DNA of 64,000 nt, taken from contig QNGE01000409.1 of the NCBI GenBank assembly GCA_008508345.1, positions 204,147 through 268,146 on the forward strand, given 5' to 3'. Position numbers and translations under genes: made by a program. The DNA comes from Paragonimus westermani (lineage: Eukaryota > Platyhelminthes > Trematoda > Plagiorchiida > Troglotrematidae). Of this stretch, positions 39,401-50,130 are shown piece after piece (within the stretch, counting starts at the first letter, position 1; every line of letters begins with the position of its first letter). Below the pieces are notes generated by a model that did not search any database, was not told where the DNA came from, and saw nothing but the letters and a program-made list of their open reading frames with translations.

Positions 39401-40520
39401 CGACCTTGAAACTTCAGATGAGCTTCACACGATGAATAACCGTTTAAAACAACACTAAACCGTGGCTATTACTCACAAGGCAGTTCGTTCTTATCTCATA
39501 CCCAACAATGAATACTGTGGCAGTTGTACAGTGGTGATCGATATTAATGCTTGATAGGTATATAGTACCGAGGAGAAAACGTTCTGGTTTAAAGCTGAAG
39601 AAGGGTAAAGAATAGAGTGTAATACATGGGAACCCGATGGTTATGTTGAGGCACTCAACAATGTACTTCCCGTTGTTTGTGAAAACGGAACCTAGCTACG
39701 GTTCTGATTAAAACGGTCTACGCAGGGCATCTGAATTATTGGCGGCTTCCGCTGTAACACTGTAAACTATGGAAACCCATTAACCATCGTGACGTGTGCG
39801 CGAACGGGTGAAAACGGACTTGACCTGCACTGACATGTAACTCATGTACGAAGTGAGCTTTCACATATATAGTGAACATCCCGAATGAAGTGGACAAATG
39901 TGGTCAACTAAACTTCCACGTTTTTCCACCATGACGAGGCTTTTATGGTCTACTTATCCCACTGCTTTAGTCTACGACCACCCACTTGTGTTTAGTCAGC
40001 CACTTGGTCAACCAATAGGTTCACAAATCAGAGTAACACACACGTGCTGTATTCACATTGTGCCGCAGTGTGGCTGTTTGAAACGTGTTTACCAAAGTAC
40101 TGTGTTGGCTCGTTTATCTAGAGTATGAATACAAACACCACAGTATTTTCTCGGGATTATCGAGTCTGCCTGTCATGCACAGTAGTAGTAACACCTGAAC
40201 GAATCGTAGATTGGTTTAATCAGCCAGTTTGTATGCACCGGACTGTAGGCTTATTCCATGACCAGTTGCAGTTTCTTCACCTACTGAGTAACCACTGACT
40301 AAACTGGCGACCATGAGTACCGCGTGATTTGAGGTGCTTCAAAACATATGGGAATTTTCGGGTATGACAGTAAATTACGAACGCTTGAGTTCAACCGTGG
40401 TTAGTGCGTTGATATGAATAGAACGCTTTTCAAAATTGACGGTAACATACGCATTCCCGTAGATTTCTTAGCAAGTTGTTTTCAAATAGATATCTCACAC
40501 AAAAGTTTCGCTTTTTTCAA
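36413..40520. other. No supported gene
   Basis: Intergenic sequence between SINE-B copies and the 3' end of the homeobox gene. Only short overlapping frames are seen. Confidence 0.55.
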
Positions 40521-40658
40521 GGCCCACCAGTAGTCCGTGACTTTGGCACGGTCGAGATTTGAACACCAACCACGAGTACATGAATCAGCCCTGTTGAACA
40601 TTACATTATTTGCCTCATATTAGGTACCTAGAGGAGTACGTGGGCTGCCATATAATCT
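40521..40658 (-). mobile_element. SINE-B copy 6, minus strand, strongly decayed
   Basis: The alignment is carried by CAGTAGT, CGGTCGAGATTTGAACACC (a reversed B-box), ATGAATCAGCCCTGTTGA and CCTCATATTAGGTAC, in the same order and spacing as copies 1 and 7. A short plus-strand unit start follows directly (40659-40715: GAGTGATTTCTGG, then CCCCTACTACTCTCCAG), giving the same head-to-head pairing seen at 11.9 and 19.3 kb. Confidence 0.5.
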
Positions 40659-40992
40659 GAGTGATTTCTGGTTCGCATTAACTAAATATCCCCTACTACT
40701 CTCCAGTTAGTGTCTACGGCATCCACAATCAGCACTCCGTCCGGTTATATCGTAGTCGCAACTAATGTATGTGTTACTTAAATCTGTTTTCGTAATGGTA
40801 CCATTTCCCCTCGCATAAGTCCGGTGGGCAGTCAGTGACGGTGACGCCAATTGAACACATGCTGGTAGATCGCAAGCAATCGTTCACATAGATGTTTTTC
40901 TAGGCACCTTGTATGCATATGACCCATTCGCCTCAATAGTGAGTTGACAAACAAACGAAGAACTGTTACACTAACTCTAAGACGATTAAGTA

Positions 40993-40998
40993 TTTATT
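40993..40998 (-). promoter_or_regulatory. Polyadenylation signal overlapping the homeobox stop codon
   Basis: The minus strand reads CTGAAATAAATACTT, so AATAAA shares bases with the TAA stop. A T/G-rich stretch (TTCGTTTGTTTGTC) follows about 35-50 bases downstream at 40957-40944, matching the usual position of a downstream element. The 3' untranslated region would be only about 15-30 bases. Confidence 0.55.
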
Positions 40999-42302
40999 TC
41001 AGAAAACGCAACTCACTCAATAAACGCGCTTCAAACAGCTTGGACATATCTTCGAGACCAGGTGGAAGAGGGGATGATGTTGATCCAAGACCGGAGAACG
41101 AACTGTCTAAACCACTAGCCGAGGTTCTGTTGGTGGAGTAGGCTTGCGGTTTTCTCAACACCTCACCATGGATCATGGACCCCTCGTTGCTCGGCATATC
41201 AGAATCCCGATCCAAACTTGAACAAGTTTGATGCAGCTTATTTTGAAGATTTGCAAAGAAGTTCAAAAATTTTCTGACTGACTTCGGATCATCCTCGTTG
41301 ACCAGTTGAAATGTTGCATTGGGTGTCAGTGGTAGGAGTTTTTTTGATGGGGGAACGAAAGTGAACTTTCCGGGGGAACTTGCCCTTAGGGAATTATGTT
41401 CTCCGGACGGTGTGGAGTTAGCTGAGTTCTGCCCGGATGATTGACTGGAAGATAAGGTGTTGCATCCTATCCGGTCTACTTCGCCGCTGGTTCTTGTCAG
41501 TGCTGAAACAGAGAATGGCAAATCTTGAGCCCGACCAGTTTCCGTGTATTCGAATGTTTCTGTGTGCGGTTTTCCGTCGTCCAAAGGGCTGCTACAATTT
41601 TGTGAATATTTGGCTTTTATATTCCGGTCAAAAGAACTGAACCTAGGTCGTAACTGATCCACTGGTTCAGGAGATACCCGGGAGGAAACTGGATGTGAAG
41701 AATACTTAGGACTGACTGACCTTGAAAGGGGTGGGTCTTCACTACAAGGAAGTTTACTCATGACCAGCGATAGAGGAGATGGTTGCCGACTGGACGGGGT
41801 GAACTTGGGAGCATTTCTGGGCTCACCGTTGGTTATTGTATCCACCGTGGTGCTAACGATGGAAGAACTACTTGTAACCGTGGTGTTGGGCGAGGTCATG
41901 CCTTGATAAAAGGTGTCCAAAACGGTAGTCTTAATTGGGGGTTCGCCAACTGAGTAACCACTTCCCGATTCGGAATGCGTCACGTCTGAGCTTCGCTTAC
42001 GGGTGTTCGACATGTCTACTCTAGAAAATTCCTCGTCAGCCGATTCCACAGAGCCGGAAGCATAGCTTCCATGGGTAACGACGTTCGTGTTCATGATACT
42101 GGTGCCCATTCCATGGCCTGTTGACGCATAGCCACTTTCCTGTTTACGCCATTTGGCTCGCCGATTTTGGAACCAAACCTGTACACGAGATTCACTTAAA
42201 GCCAGTCGGGATGCGATGTCTTCTCTAGTGACAGCATCTGGATAGGGACAACTGTCGAAAGCAGATTCCAGAATGGATAATTGTTGGGCAGAAAAGGTAG
42301 TT
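40994..42302 (-). CDS. Paired-class (Q50) homeobox gene, coding exon 3 with homeodomain and C-terminus
   Basis: This exon carries almost all of the homeodomain and the rest of a predicted nuclear, sequence-specific transcription factor. The acceptor TTTGCATTTCAG ends at 42303, and base 42302 completes the Arg codon at homeodomain position 5. In the 655-residue model the domain is about residues 216-275. Visible landmarks are F8, L16, F20, Y25-P26-D27, and helix 3 [14 protein letters not shown] with W48, F49, Q50, N51 and R53. Gln at position 50 and the YPD motif place it in the PRD-like class. Parts resemble Repo ([21 protein letters not shown]), Prop (RHRTTFS, LESAF) and Prrx/Shox (YPDA), so no family name is safe. 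The 380 residues after the domain are Ser/Thr/Pro rich with no OAR or eh1 motif seen. One possibly helical segment ([16 protein letters not shown]) lies 80-100 residues from the end. The stop TAA is 40996-40994. Confidence 0.93.
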
Positions 42303-42406
42303 CTGAAATGCAAATTAGAATAATGGACGAGGTAAATGTCAAACGGGTTTAACTAACAGAAATTTCTAATTAGAATCTCATACGTACAACTCAGCTATTA
42401 GCTTAC
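42303..42406 (-). other. Short intron of the homeobox gene
   Basis: This 104-bp GT-AG intron (donor GTAAGC, acceptor GCATTTCAG) interrupts the codon for homeodomain residue 5. Splicing it out restores the arm sequence RHRTTF across the junction, which is direct evidence for the intron. Many PRD-class genes have an intron near homeodomain residues 46/47; this gene has none there. Confidence 0.9.
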
Positions 42407-42674
42407 CGATGTCGTGCCTTCTTCGATTTGTTCTCCGCACTTGTTGGTGAGCTCACTGACGGGGGGTAGTCGACTGAGGTCTCATTTTTTGCAGAATTTG
42501 CAAAGATCGTGATCGGTTGTGAACTACTCATTCCTGAGCTCTCTGTCCTGGTGACGACCTCTCGAAGTCCGCCGTCATCGACCAGTCGCCGGGGTGCTAC
42601 TCGGCCGATACCGCAAGTTAAGTTGTGTTTGGTTGCATTGATCAGGGTTGAGAACATATTCTGCTCGATGGGAT
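42407..42674 (-). CDS. Paired-class homeobox gene, coding exon 2
   Basis: This 268-base exon follows a good acceptor (CACTCTTCCCTTCATGCAG, ending at 42675). It ends in CAT-CG at 42407, before the donor GTAAGC. It begins in phase 1 (AT completes GAT, Asp) and ends in phase 2, and both junctions keep the frame. It encodes about 89 residues with no obvious domain until the end, where the basic run KSKKARHR forms the N-terminal arm of the homeodomain. If the long intron were wrong, translation could start in this open frame at ATG 42696 or at the internal Met near 42657. The spliced model is preferred because the acceptor is strong and the phases agree. The join to exon 3 is certain in practice, since it restores the arm residues RHRTTF. 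Confidence 0.8.
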
Positions 42675-43599
42675 CTGCATGAAGGGAAGAGTGCATGTGT
42701 GTTTGAGGACCCGTATGCAGTTAACAGCAGCTAATTGGTTCTAGATTGTAATTCCACTATAGTGTTAATCAGACATCTTGAGTTTTGTGTTTGCGACACT
42801 GGGGTACACCATGATTAAAAAATCCTGAAAAATGACTGTCTACCCTTTCCTTGTAAGCGATTGTGGCGCATACCTGCCGGGTGCACTGGTTTCCCATCGC
42901 TCTCCTGGTAAATTCACATCAATTTGAGGTCAAAGGACCTTTGCAAACGCATGCTCGGAACAGCTTTTGAAAAGCCCCGAAAAATACGACACGCTATTCC
43001 TCGTGTTCCGCCCCATTCAACTTGCTGGCATTTTCTCTACCGTTCCATCAGCTCAAGTCATGATGAACTGAAACAACATAGAGACTAAAACGATTCACAG
43101 GCTAATAGTGGGTATAAGTAGGTTTTCGCACGAAGTATCGCTCCAGAACATCCCTCTGCAGCACAGTGGATACACAATGTAGTCCCTGGGTTTTACGTTA
43201 AAGCTCACGGGATAGCATGAAGCTAAACCACGAAACCAATAATCACGCCTATGACGATTTTTAATCATAGAGTTTGATGGTTGGGGCACAACGGTACTGC
43301 ATTCCGCATCTTGAGACATGGAGCTTCATTTATGAACCCCATAGGCAAAGACAGTGTTGTAGTCTGGATACGAACTGGCACGGAAACAAAAACGGACTGA
43401 TGCCGATCCTTGCCTCTGTTTATTCAATACTTCGCCCAATTCAGGGTCCACATGGTTTGGACCACTTGGTCACAAAGAACATTAGATACGGCACAAAGTC
43501 GTAATTGATGGCGATCGTACTAGCGTTTTCTAGTTAGTCCCTTCACGTTGCATGACAATGTGCACAATGTCCCACTACGTCATACAAGCCTACCAAATG

Positions 43600-43741
43600 A
43601 TTAGTCAGCATTGGTCGGTTGGACATAAAGGCCTCACACACGCCTGTTAGTCACTTCTTCGGGTTTACACTGGGCACATGGTGTGTGAGCAGAATAACAA
43701 GTGATGCAGCCCAAGCCACTTTGCGTTGTGCACAGGAGTCC
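43600..43741 (+). repeat. Dispersed repeat family C, copy 1
   Basis: It is related to 51689-51843: TCAGCATTGGTCGG, AAGGCCTCACACACGCCTG, CTTCGGGTTTACACTG, GTGTGTGAG, TGATGCAG, CAAGCCA and GCACAGGAGTCC occur in the same order. The class is unknown; no coding potential is seen. Confidence 0.65.
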
Positions 43742-46511
43742 TTTGGTTTCAGTCACTGTGACTGACCCGTCCGAAACGGGTGGCGCCTGGCTTACTGCGT
43801 CTGGGCTGTACGTGGAGTTATGCTTCAAACGAACATCTAATTAACTGAGTAGCTTTCAGGACTCACCCTTTTGTCAACTGTAAGTTGGAATATTAAAGTA
43901 ACCCTTTCAGACGGTTATTTCCCGCCAGTTACGTGTAACGTGGAAGTGTCGTAATTTGACCGTGGTATATCATAAAACAGCTCTCAAATGAATCTCCGTA
44001 TTACATGTTAAGTTAGCAGAACATCACTGGTAAGATGATTTTTCACGGTGAGTTTTTTTGCGGACGTCAGAAGAATAGAATTCCACGAAATACTAGCCAA
44101 GAGTTAGCCGATACATCCCAAATCAAGTGAATGACGGTAATTGGCAGCTTGTTGGACATTCGAGAGGCATATGGCTACGTTGACACTAAACCGCTTCGGG
44201 ATGGTACAATTTAAAAAGGCGTTCCGAGAAATGCTTATGTACTCACAACGCACTTTATTTGCCAAGCGAAGTGATGTCGTAATTGCTCAAGAGTTTGAGC
44301 TCCGTTCCATACGCTCAAACTCTTAAACAGTTATGGTGCATCCTAGTTTAGCGGTCAAACATTTGCAACCCAGAATTCAAGCTCAGCGAACAACAGAAAA
44401 TTGAACCCGAGCTACCAACTCCATCACTATTTTCGCAACACTCACAGTCAGCTTTGTTTGACCCAACCCCTCCAAACGTGGTGTTAGATCAGTAAGTTCC
44501 TCAGCTGTTTGGAACTACCTTCTGTTGACCGGCCTCAAGACCTGACGTGCACTGTGGCACTGTGCGCATCACTTAATGCTCATACAACAGACCAAAAAGA
44601 TGGGATTGTTATTTTGATGTACTTTTTCATCTGCAACATACAGGTTAATATTTCAGGGGTAGCAGGCGTTAGTCATTGTGTGTCTTCGACAGAGCCGTTT
44701 AGCAGGCAGTACAGAAATCTACTTATCTTGAGATTTTTGTCACTCCTTACTGTCTATGATGTCGGTGTGACATCAAGACTTTAGTGAAAACGGACTGTAC
44801 AACGTCCCATTGCTTACTATTTATCAGGCGATGCTACGAAGTCTGGATTGTTTGCACAGCAGATGCCCAGAAACTATCTACTTTCGATTGTCCGCGCTGC
44901 CGTAGCAGTACATGCTTGTTGAATTTGCCATAAAAGCAACAGTGCTGTTTGTTGACTTGTATTCTTGACAAAAAGTTTAAGGAGACGACAAGCGTGTCAA
45001 CCTGGATACCTCGGTGGTCCCAGCACGTCAGGGGAAATTCAAATAACTGACTGTCGTGTCGTGTATTTTTCCTACGACATGGGTTGGATATGACGCAATA
45101 ACCGAGTAACAAGGGTATCACGTGACACACATGAGTAATAAGGACTTTGAAGTTACTGCTAGGTAATGTAGGTGAAATATTACCAACTTCCAATACGGGT
45201 CCTAAGAAGCGGTATTCAGCTGTCGTTAGTCACGTTGCCAGCGATGATATTGAATTAGTGTGCCGTTACTTTCACCTTTCAGGTTTATTGCCAATTAGCT
45301 GTACATCCTCGACAACTGGCATTTCAAATTAATTAACGTTAAAGATTCACAAAACTTGCCAACTTTTCTCACTAATATAAGTTTATCAGGATAGTTGGAA
45401 AATGCCGATAATCCAAGGCGCTTATTAATAGAAATTTTGTTTTGCATTGAATTCGTTAATTTGCATTCACTGTATCAATTCTTGTAACACACTGCTCCAC
45501 GCAACACAAATTTAACCCATAAAGCGTTGGTGAATCAATGCAGAAAGGATTTCCCAAGCTTAGCAACTTTGGTGGTGCCGGTCAAGTTCCGCACACATTG
45601 TTTACGATAAACTTGCTGAATTAGCCATTAAATTCATATATCAAACTATTACTGAATCCTTCTGTGTGAAGAACCAACTTGAAACTGTGAAAGGTATCTT
45701 GTGAAAATTGTGAAACAATTCAAAGACTGGGAATGAATATATTCGATGTGTGCGATCAACATTTCGGTAAATCTTCTCTTTTTCCGCCCTACCGAGAAAC
45801 GCTCAATCAATAGCGCAACAGAATGTTATATGAAGAATTAAATATCCCCCTGTGGTTTTTGACGGTACGGTCTGTGTATGTGCTTTACCGAGCCACTGGC
45901 TTACACTTGCTCTTGGCTCCTCCATCTGCCTCATTAACCTTGGTACTAAGTGGTTCCGAGTTCTGCGAGGTGTGCCTCAATTGCACCCATCTGTTAAGTA
46001 ACAGACAAACGGACGTCAATAGAACACCGTGTTGCCGATTTCTCCTAACTTTTCTCTTATAGCAAACCACGGAACTAATAGACCGAAACCGTAGTTATAC
46101 AAAGTACGTGATTTAGAATATTGTCATCAGCCTCGTTAAATGAAGCTTTTTCCAACAGAACAATGAGTACTGTGCTACTCAAGCTACGACGCAAGATATT
46201 ATTAGCAGTGTGCACGGGGTGAAAACTATTCATATTTGGTCACATTCTGATCAACCTCCCGAACCGGACAGTTTGACTGACTATGATTTTGGCGTTTCAC
46301 CCCAAACAATCAAACGTATTGATAACCCATCAGTAAAATTCTCAGTTTGCATAAGAAAGGTTATCCGGCAACGCTTCATATATTCGCATAAGGATATGTT
46401 GAGGACGTTACGTCGTAAGATATTAATTGCAGTGATTAACATTCCGGTTCACGAAACATAATAAAATACTTTAACAAACTTGTCTAGTTAGTTAATGTTA
46501 TATTAAGTGGA

Positions 46512-46700
46512 TTTCATGAGACACGGAGACAGGTGAGTGACTGAGTCCAAATGCGCACTTTCAGACCTCTCGATGTAGTACTGTAGCTCAGCTAGTGAGG
46601 TACTTGCCATGTTTCGGCATGCTGCCTCTCTCGCCGGTCCGATTTCAACCGAAGCCCAGGCTGTTCACAGTTGGCTGTCTTCTAAGTCAATGCTTCAATT
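46512..46700 (+). mobile_element. SINE-A copy 2, tRNA-derived, decayed
   Basis: This copy matches copy 1 from an upstream segment (TGAGACACGGAGACAGGTG), through the A-box (TGTAGCTCAGCTAGTGAGG) and the pseudo-T arm (CGATTTCAACCGAAGCCC), to the tail TTCACAGTTG. The acceptor stem and B-box are degraded, so it is older or less constrained than copy 1. Confidence 0.7.
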
Positions 46701-47364
46701 AGAAACTCAATGATTACTCTTCCCAAAGATTGAAGTCTAATAGAGGTCTTTAGTCGGTCAGCATCCATAGCCGCTAGATTATCTGTCATAGCAAACTACA
46801 CTATCGTCTTCTATCTCCGAATTTTATGTTCTGATGTTTTCTGTTGCTCTCAGTATGTCACTGTTCTCTCGAAAAATTTGATGTCCATCGTTTTACTGCC
46901 CACCCCCTAACGATGTTACAAATGTGTATGTCACCAGGTTAATCTTACTGCTCCTCGTTCCACTTATGAGGCATTTACCATAGCATTACGCACGCTCTTC
47001 TCTTTAGGTTTCAACGACAACTCTTTCTTAGTTTTTGACTATACTGACGTTCAGCCCTTGAAAGCCTGTGATGAATTTTCCGGCAATTTCCTCCGTGCTT
47101 CACTAAGACGATCACCAAATTTGCGGTCTCTGGTTGTTACCACGCAGCTCTCCATATCAAGTTCTGGACGAAATTCCGCCAACTGGGATTCCTGAAATCT
47201 TTCTGATATCGCAAATTATATCCGCAAAAGACAATCACAGATTTAAGGGAATAGTAGATCAGGGTTTATTTCCATGACATTGGTGTCACTGAAAACCTCT
47301 AATTTGTCAGGGTCATTAATGTTTTGTAAAATGTTTTACACAATAACGTTTCAATCGTATCTCA

Positions 47365-47765
47365 CAGATTAATTACAATTTTCAGTTTGACTATCACACA
47401 CATATGATCACAGCCTACGCATTCAGATAGACTTCCCAGCCAGCCTCTTTCGAAAAGAAGCACTAGACTCGAGTTTCGCTCTCATTAGAGCTCGTCAGTA
47501 GTGCATCTCGTTGCCACGGCCGCGATTTGAACTCCGGCCATTCCAATCATGAGGCAACCGTGTTGACCACTGCGCCATTCACCTCACATCAGGCACGACC
47601 GAATTATCAAATCTGAACGCTCAACCACTCTTGGTTGTGAGCAATGATCGGGTTGCCCAATCGTCTCGAGAGGAGACACAGTTACTGCCTGTTAACCCCA
47701 ATCGATAACCCCGCGATTAGGACTTCCGAGACAGTTCGAGATCACTGAACTCATTCACCAAATAT
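47365..47765 (-). mobile_element. SINE-B copy 7, minus strand, best-preserved copy
   Basis: It contains the full series in reverse order: GTGATAGTCAAACTG near 47395-47380, CAGCCAGCCTCTTTCGAAAA, TCTCATTAGAGCTCGTCAGT, the B-box (GAGTTCAAATCGCGG, reversed), ATGAGGCAACCGTGTTGACC, CAATCGTCTCGAGAGGAGAC and CGCGATTAGGACTTCCGAGA. It is the best single reference for the family in this window. Confidence 0.8.
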
Positions 47766-48778
47766 TTCTGTATTTCCTAATAACCCATTTTCTGATTGGC
47801 TGAATGTCTATTCTTCCGCAATTTTTTGGTATTGACTTGAAAAATGGCATGCAACCATCTTTTAAACACGTAATGAGTTATTACTCTTCATTTTAAATAC
47901 TTCACACAATACTTTCCAGTGATTCAATTGCGATAGCCTGAAAGTTATTTGGGTCTGGTTTGACATTCCGATAGGCTTTCCAGAAGCACACTTTGAAAAG
48001 CAGTACCAGGCTCGTGGTTCGTTCAGAAAGTATAAATATGAACAAACGTATGAACCATTAAAGTATAACACCAAATAAAAAGCTAATGTATATGTAAAAA
48101 GTGATGCGAAAAGAGGATTCAGCCGAACACTCGCACGCACGTTGCAGATGACGCGTTATTTCGTGTCCGCTTCTTTCTCCTGAAGGCAACACTTTGAGGC
48201 AACTCGTTCACAGTGAAAAACCTGCAGGATTCTTATTTTGTTAATGTTAGAAACGTAAAATATTTTTCTATACTCACCCAAGGAAAAGTGTGCTTGTAAC
48301 TAGAGAAAATGGTGATAAATGGAATAGCAGGGAAGCGGTCAAAAGCACCTTATTCTATTAATTATCTGTAATCTTATCCTACCATCCGAATAAAGTAAAT
48401 CGGAATAGAAACTGAATGGAACTTTTTAGAGTCAGAAAACAAAGCGAATGTTGGTCTTTGATTTCAAAGAGTTTCTTCAACCTGGCAATCGAAATATTAT
48501 ATACTAGAGTTTATCTTAAGGCTCACCACACGTACAGATGCAATCACCTTCCAGCAGTTTTTCCCGAAATGGGCCTTTCCATATGTTCTGATGATAGATT
48601 TGGTAAACACCTTGCAGATGCACACATGCACTCGGTAACCTATGTTGACCGACTCATGGCTAAGGAGAAGAGCGTTAGACTGTCTGTTAGTGAGCTGACA
48701 GAACGGCCGATCGATTGCTTAATTAACCATGCAGCTCACCCATTTCAATTAGCGAGGGTTGAATGAGTAGTGAGGTGG

Positions 48779-48796
48779 GGGTGGTAATTACCACCC
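48779..48796. promoter_or_regulatory. 18-bp perfect palindrome centred on TAATTA
   Basis: GGGTGGTAATTACCACCC reads the same on both strands. TAATTA is the core preferred by many homeodomains, and the site lies in the long intron of a homeobox gene. Binding or regulatory function is inference. Confidence 0.45.
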
Positions 48797-48929
48797 TCCC
48801 AACTCACAACAAAAGCGAGGTGATCCCTACTAAGCCTGACTGAGTTGTGCTCTACTCAGTTTAAACGTACTGAACTGGGCTGGACTATGTTGTGGTGGGA
48901 CAGGAATGGGCTGCTTAATTCAAATTAAT

Positions 48930-50130
48930 CAGACTCTTCCAGGTGTGTTCGAGTATTTCGAGTTCGCGCTCACACAGGATGATAGGTGAACACAGGCACA
49001 CATGCATACAAGGAGAAAAATCATCATCACTGTGTCCAAATAGAGGTGCACTTGTACGTATGTGATGGGGATAGAACGAATTGAGGGAAGGAGTGCGCGC
49101 GCAAACAGGGCCAGTGTATGTCGTGACTTGACAATCGACAATACAGCCTCTGTTATATGTTGTCCTGTTCGAGAACTAACAAACAAATTAGGAAACAATT
49201 ATGTGGATAACCGACGTTTCGGTGGGTATTCGCATGTGCACTTGTGCTTTCGTGTTTGTATGTGTGTGAGTGAACAGAAGATCGAAAGCCCACCTGGGGT
49301 GTGAATAGTGTAGTTGCAATAGTATTAACGGGAGTAGCAATCGTGGCAGAAGACAGAGGAGCAAATGAATCGATAATGTGAATTAAGTGCTCCGACAAAA
49401 CGCAGGCAGCAATGGCAACAGCAACAATTTTTTCCCCATTAGTCGTATGTGTGCTTATGCCTGTGTGTACATGCGTGCGCTGTCGTTCGTGCAAGCTAAG
49501 AGCAAAGAGGGAGAACGGGGGAATTAACGGGACAATGGTAGTGGTGGTAGGGCGGTCTAATTATCTCTGGATGAAACAATTGGAGTAGACAGAACGACAG
49601 ACAGTGAAAGAAAGGATAGACGCAGGAGGGAGCTTGAGCGGATGAGTAATTAGCGACCGGGTGTTTTAGTCGTAAATTTTATTAAGCCGACTGGTTAGCG
49701 GTGGCATTGGAAGCCCTCAAGTGGAACGTGCGAGCACGCGTATGTGAGTGTGCGTCGAAATCAAGTGGGTTAAAACGATTGAGGCCAGAAACATGTATAC
49801 ATAGCCTGACGGTTGGACGTGTGTAGGTTCGAATCAAGCGCGATTAGGGCGGCGTGTGGCCTAGGATGCAGAAAGTTGCTGAGACTCTTCGTCGACCTGC
49901 CGATTCAAACGTACAAGCGTGCACGCGCGCGCATACACACACGCAGCACAAAAAAACGTGAGTGGCTCACACCTGTCAGAACCGTGGATGTTTGCGGGTC
50001 CCATGGTGTTCTCTCAAACATTTATTCGCATTCTGCGAGAAACCCCATAAATTTATCACAAGGACACGCATCCGTCTGCGTCCATGTATTTAAATGTGCC
50101 CATAGGAATGTGAACACGACAGAACGATGT
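48930..50130. other. Alternating purine/pyrimidine region with CpG-rich islands
   Basis: The interval holds repeated runs such as GAGTGCGCGCGCAAACAG, GTGTACATGCGTGCGCTGTC, GCGAGCACGCGTATGTGAG and GCGTGCACGCGCGCGCATAC, separated by less regular sequence that includes TAATTA sites near 49558 and 49650. CpG is visibly more frequent than in the flanks. The open frames here read through low-complexity sequence and are not called as genes. It could be a regulatory region or only degenerate microsatellite. Confidence 0.4.
49918..49946. repeat. CG/CA dinucleotide run
   Basis: GCGTGCACGCGCGCGCATAC is followed by ACACACGC. Strictly alternating purine and pyrimidine of this kind can form Z-DNA. Confidence 0.8.

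Noticed and set aside
44834..45193. Minus-strand frame of 119 codons in the homeobox intron
   Set aside because: No domain and no convincing splice signals; length is within chance for the window.
48416..48766. Plus-strand frame of 116 codons
   Set aside because: Domain-free, no splice signals recognised, and it ends just before the TAATTA palindrome.
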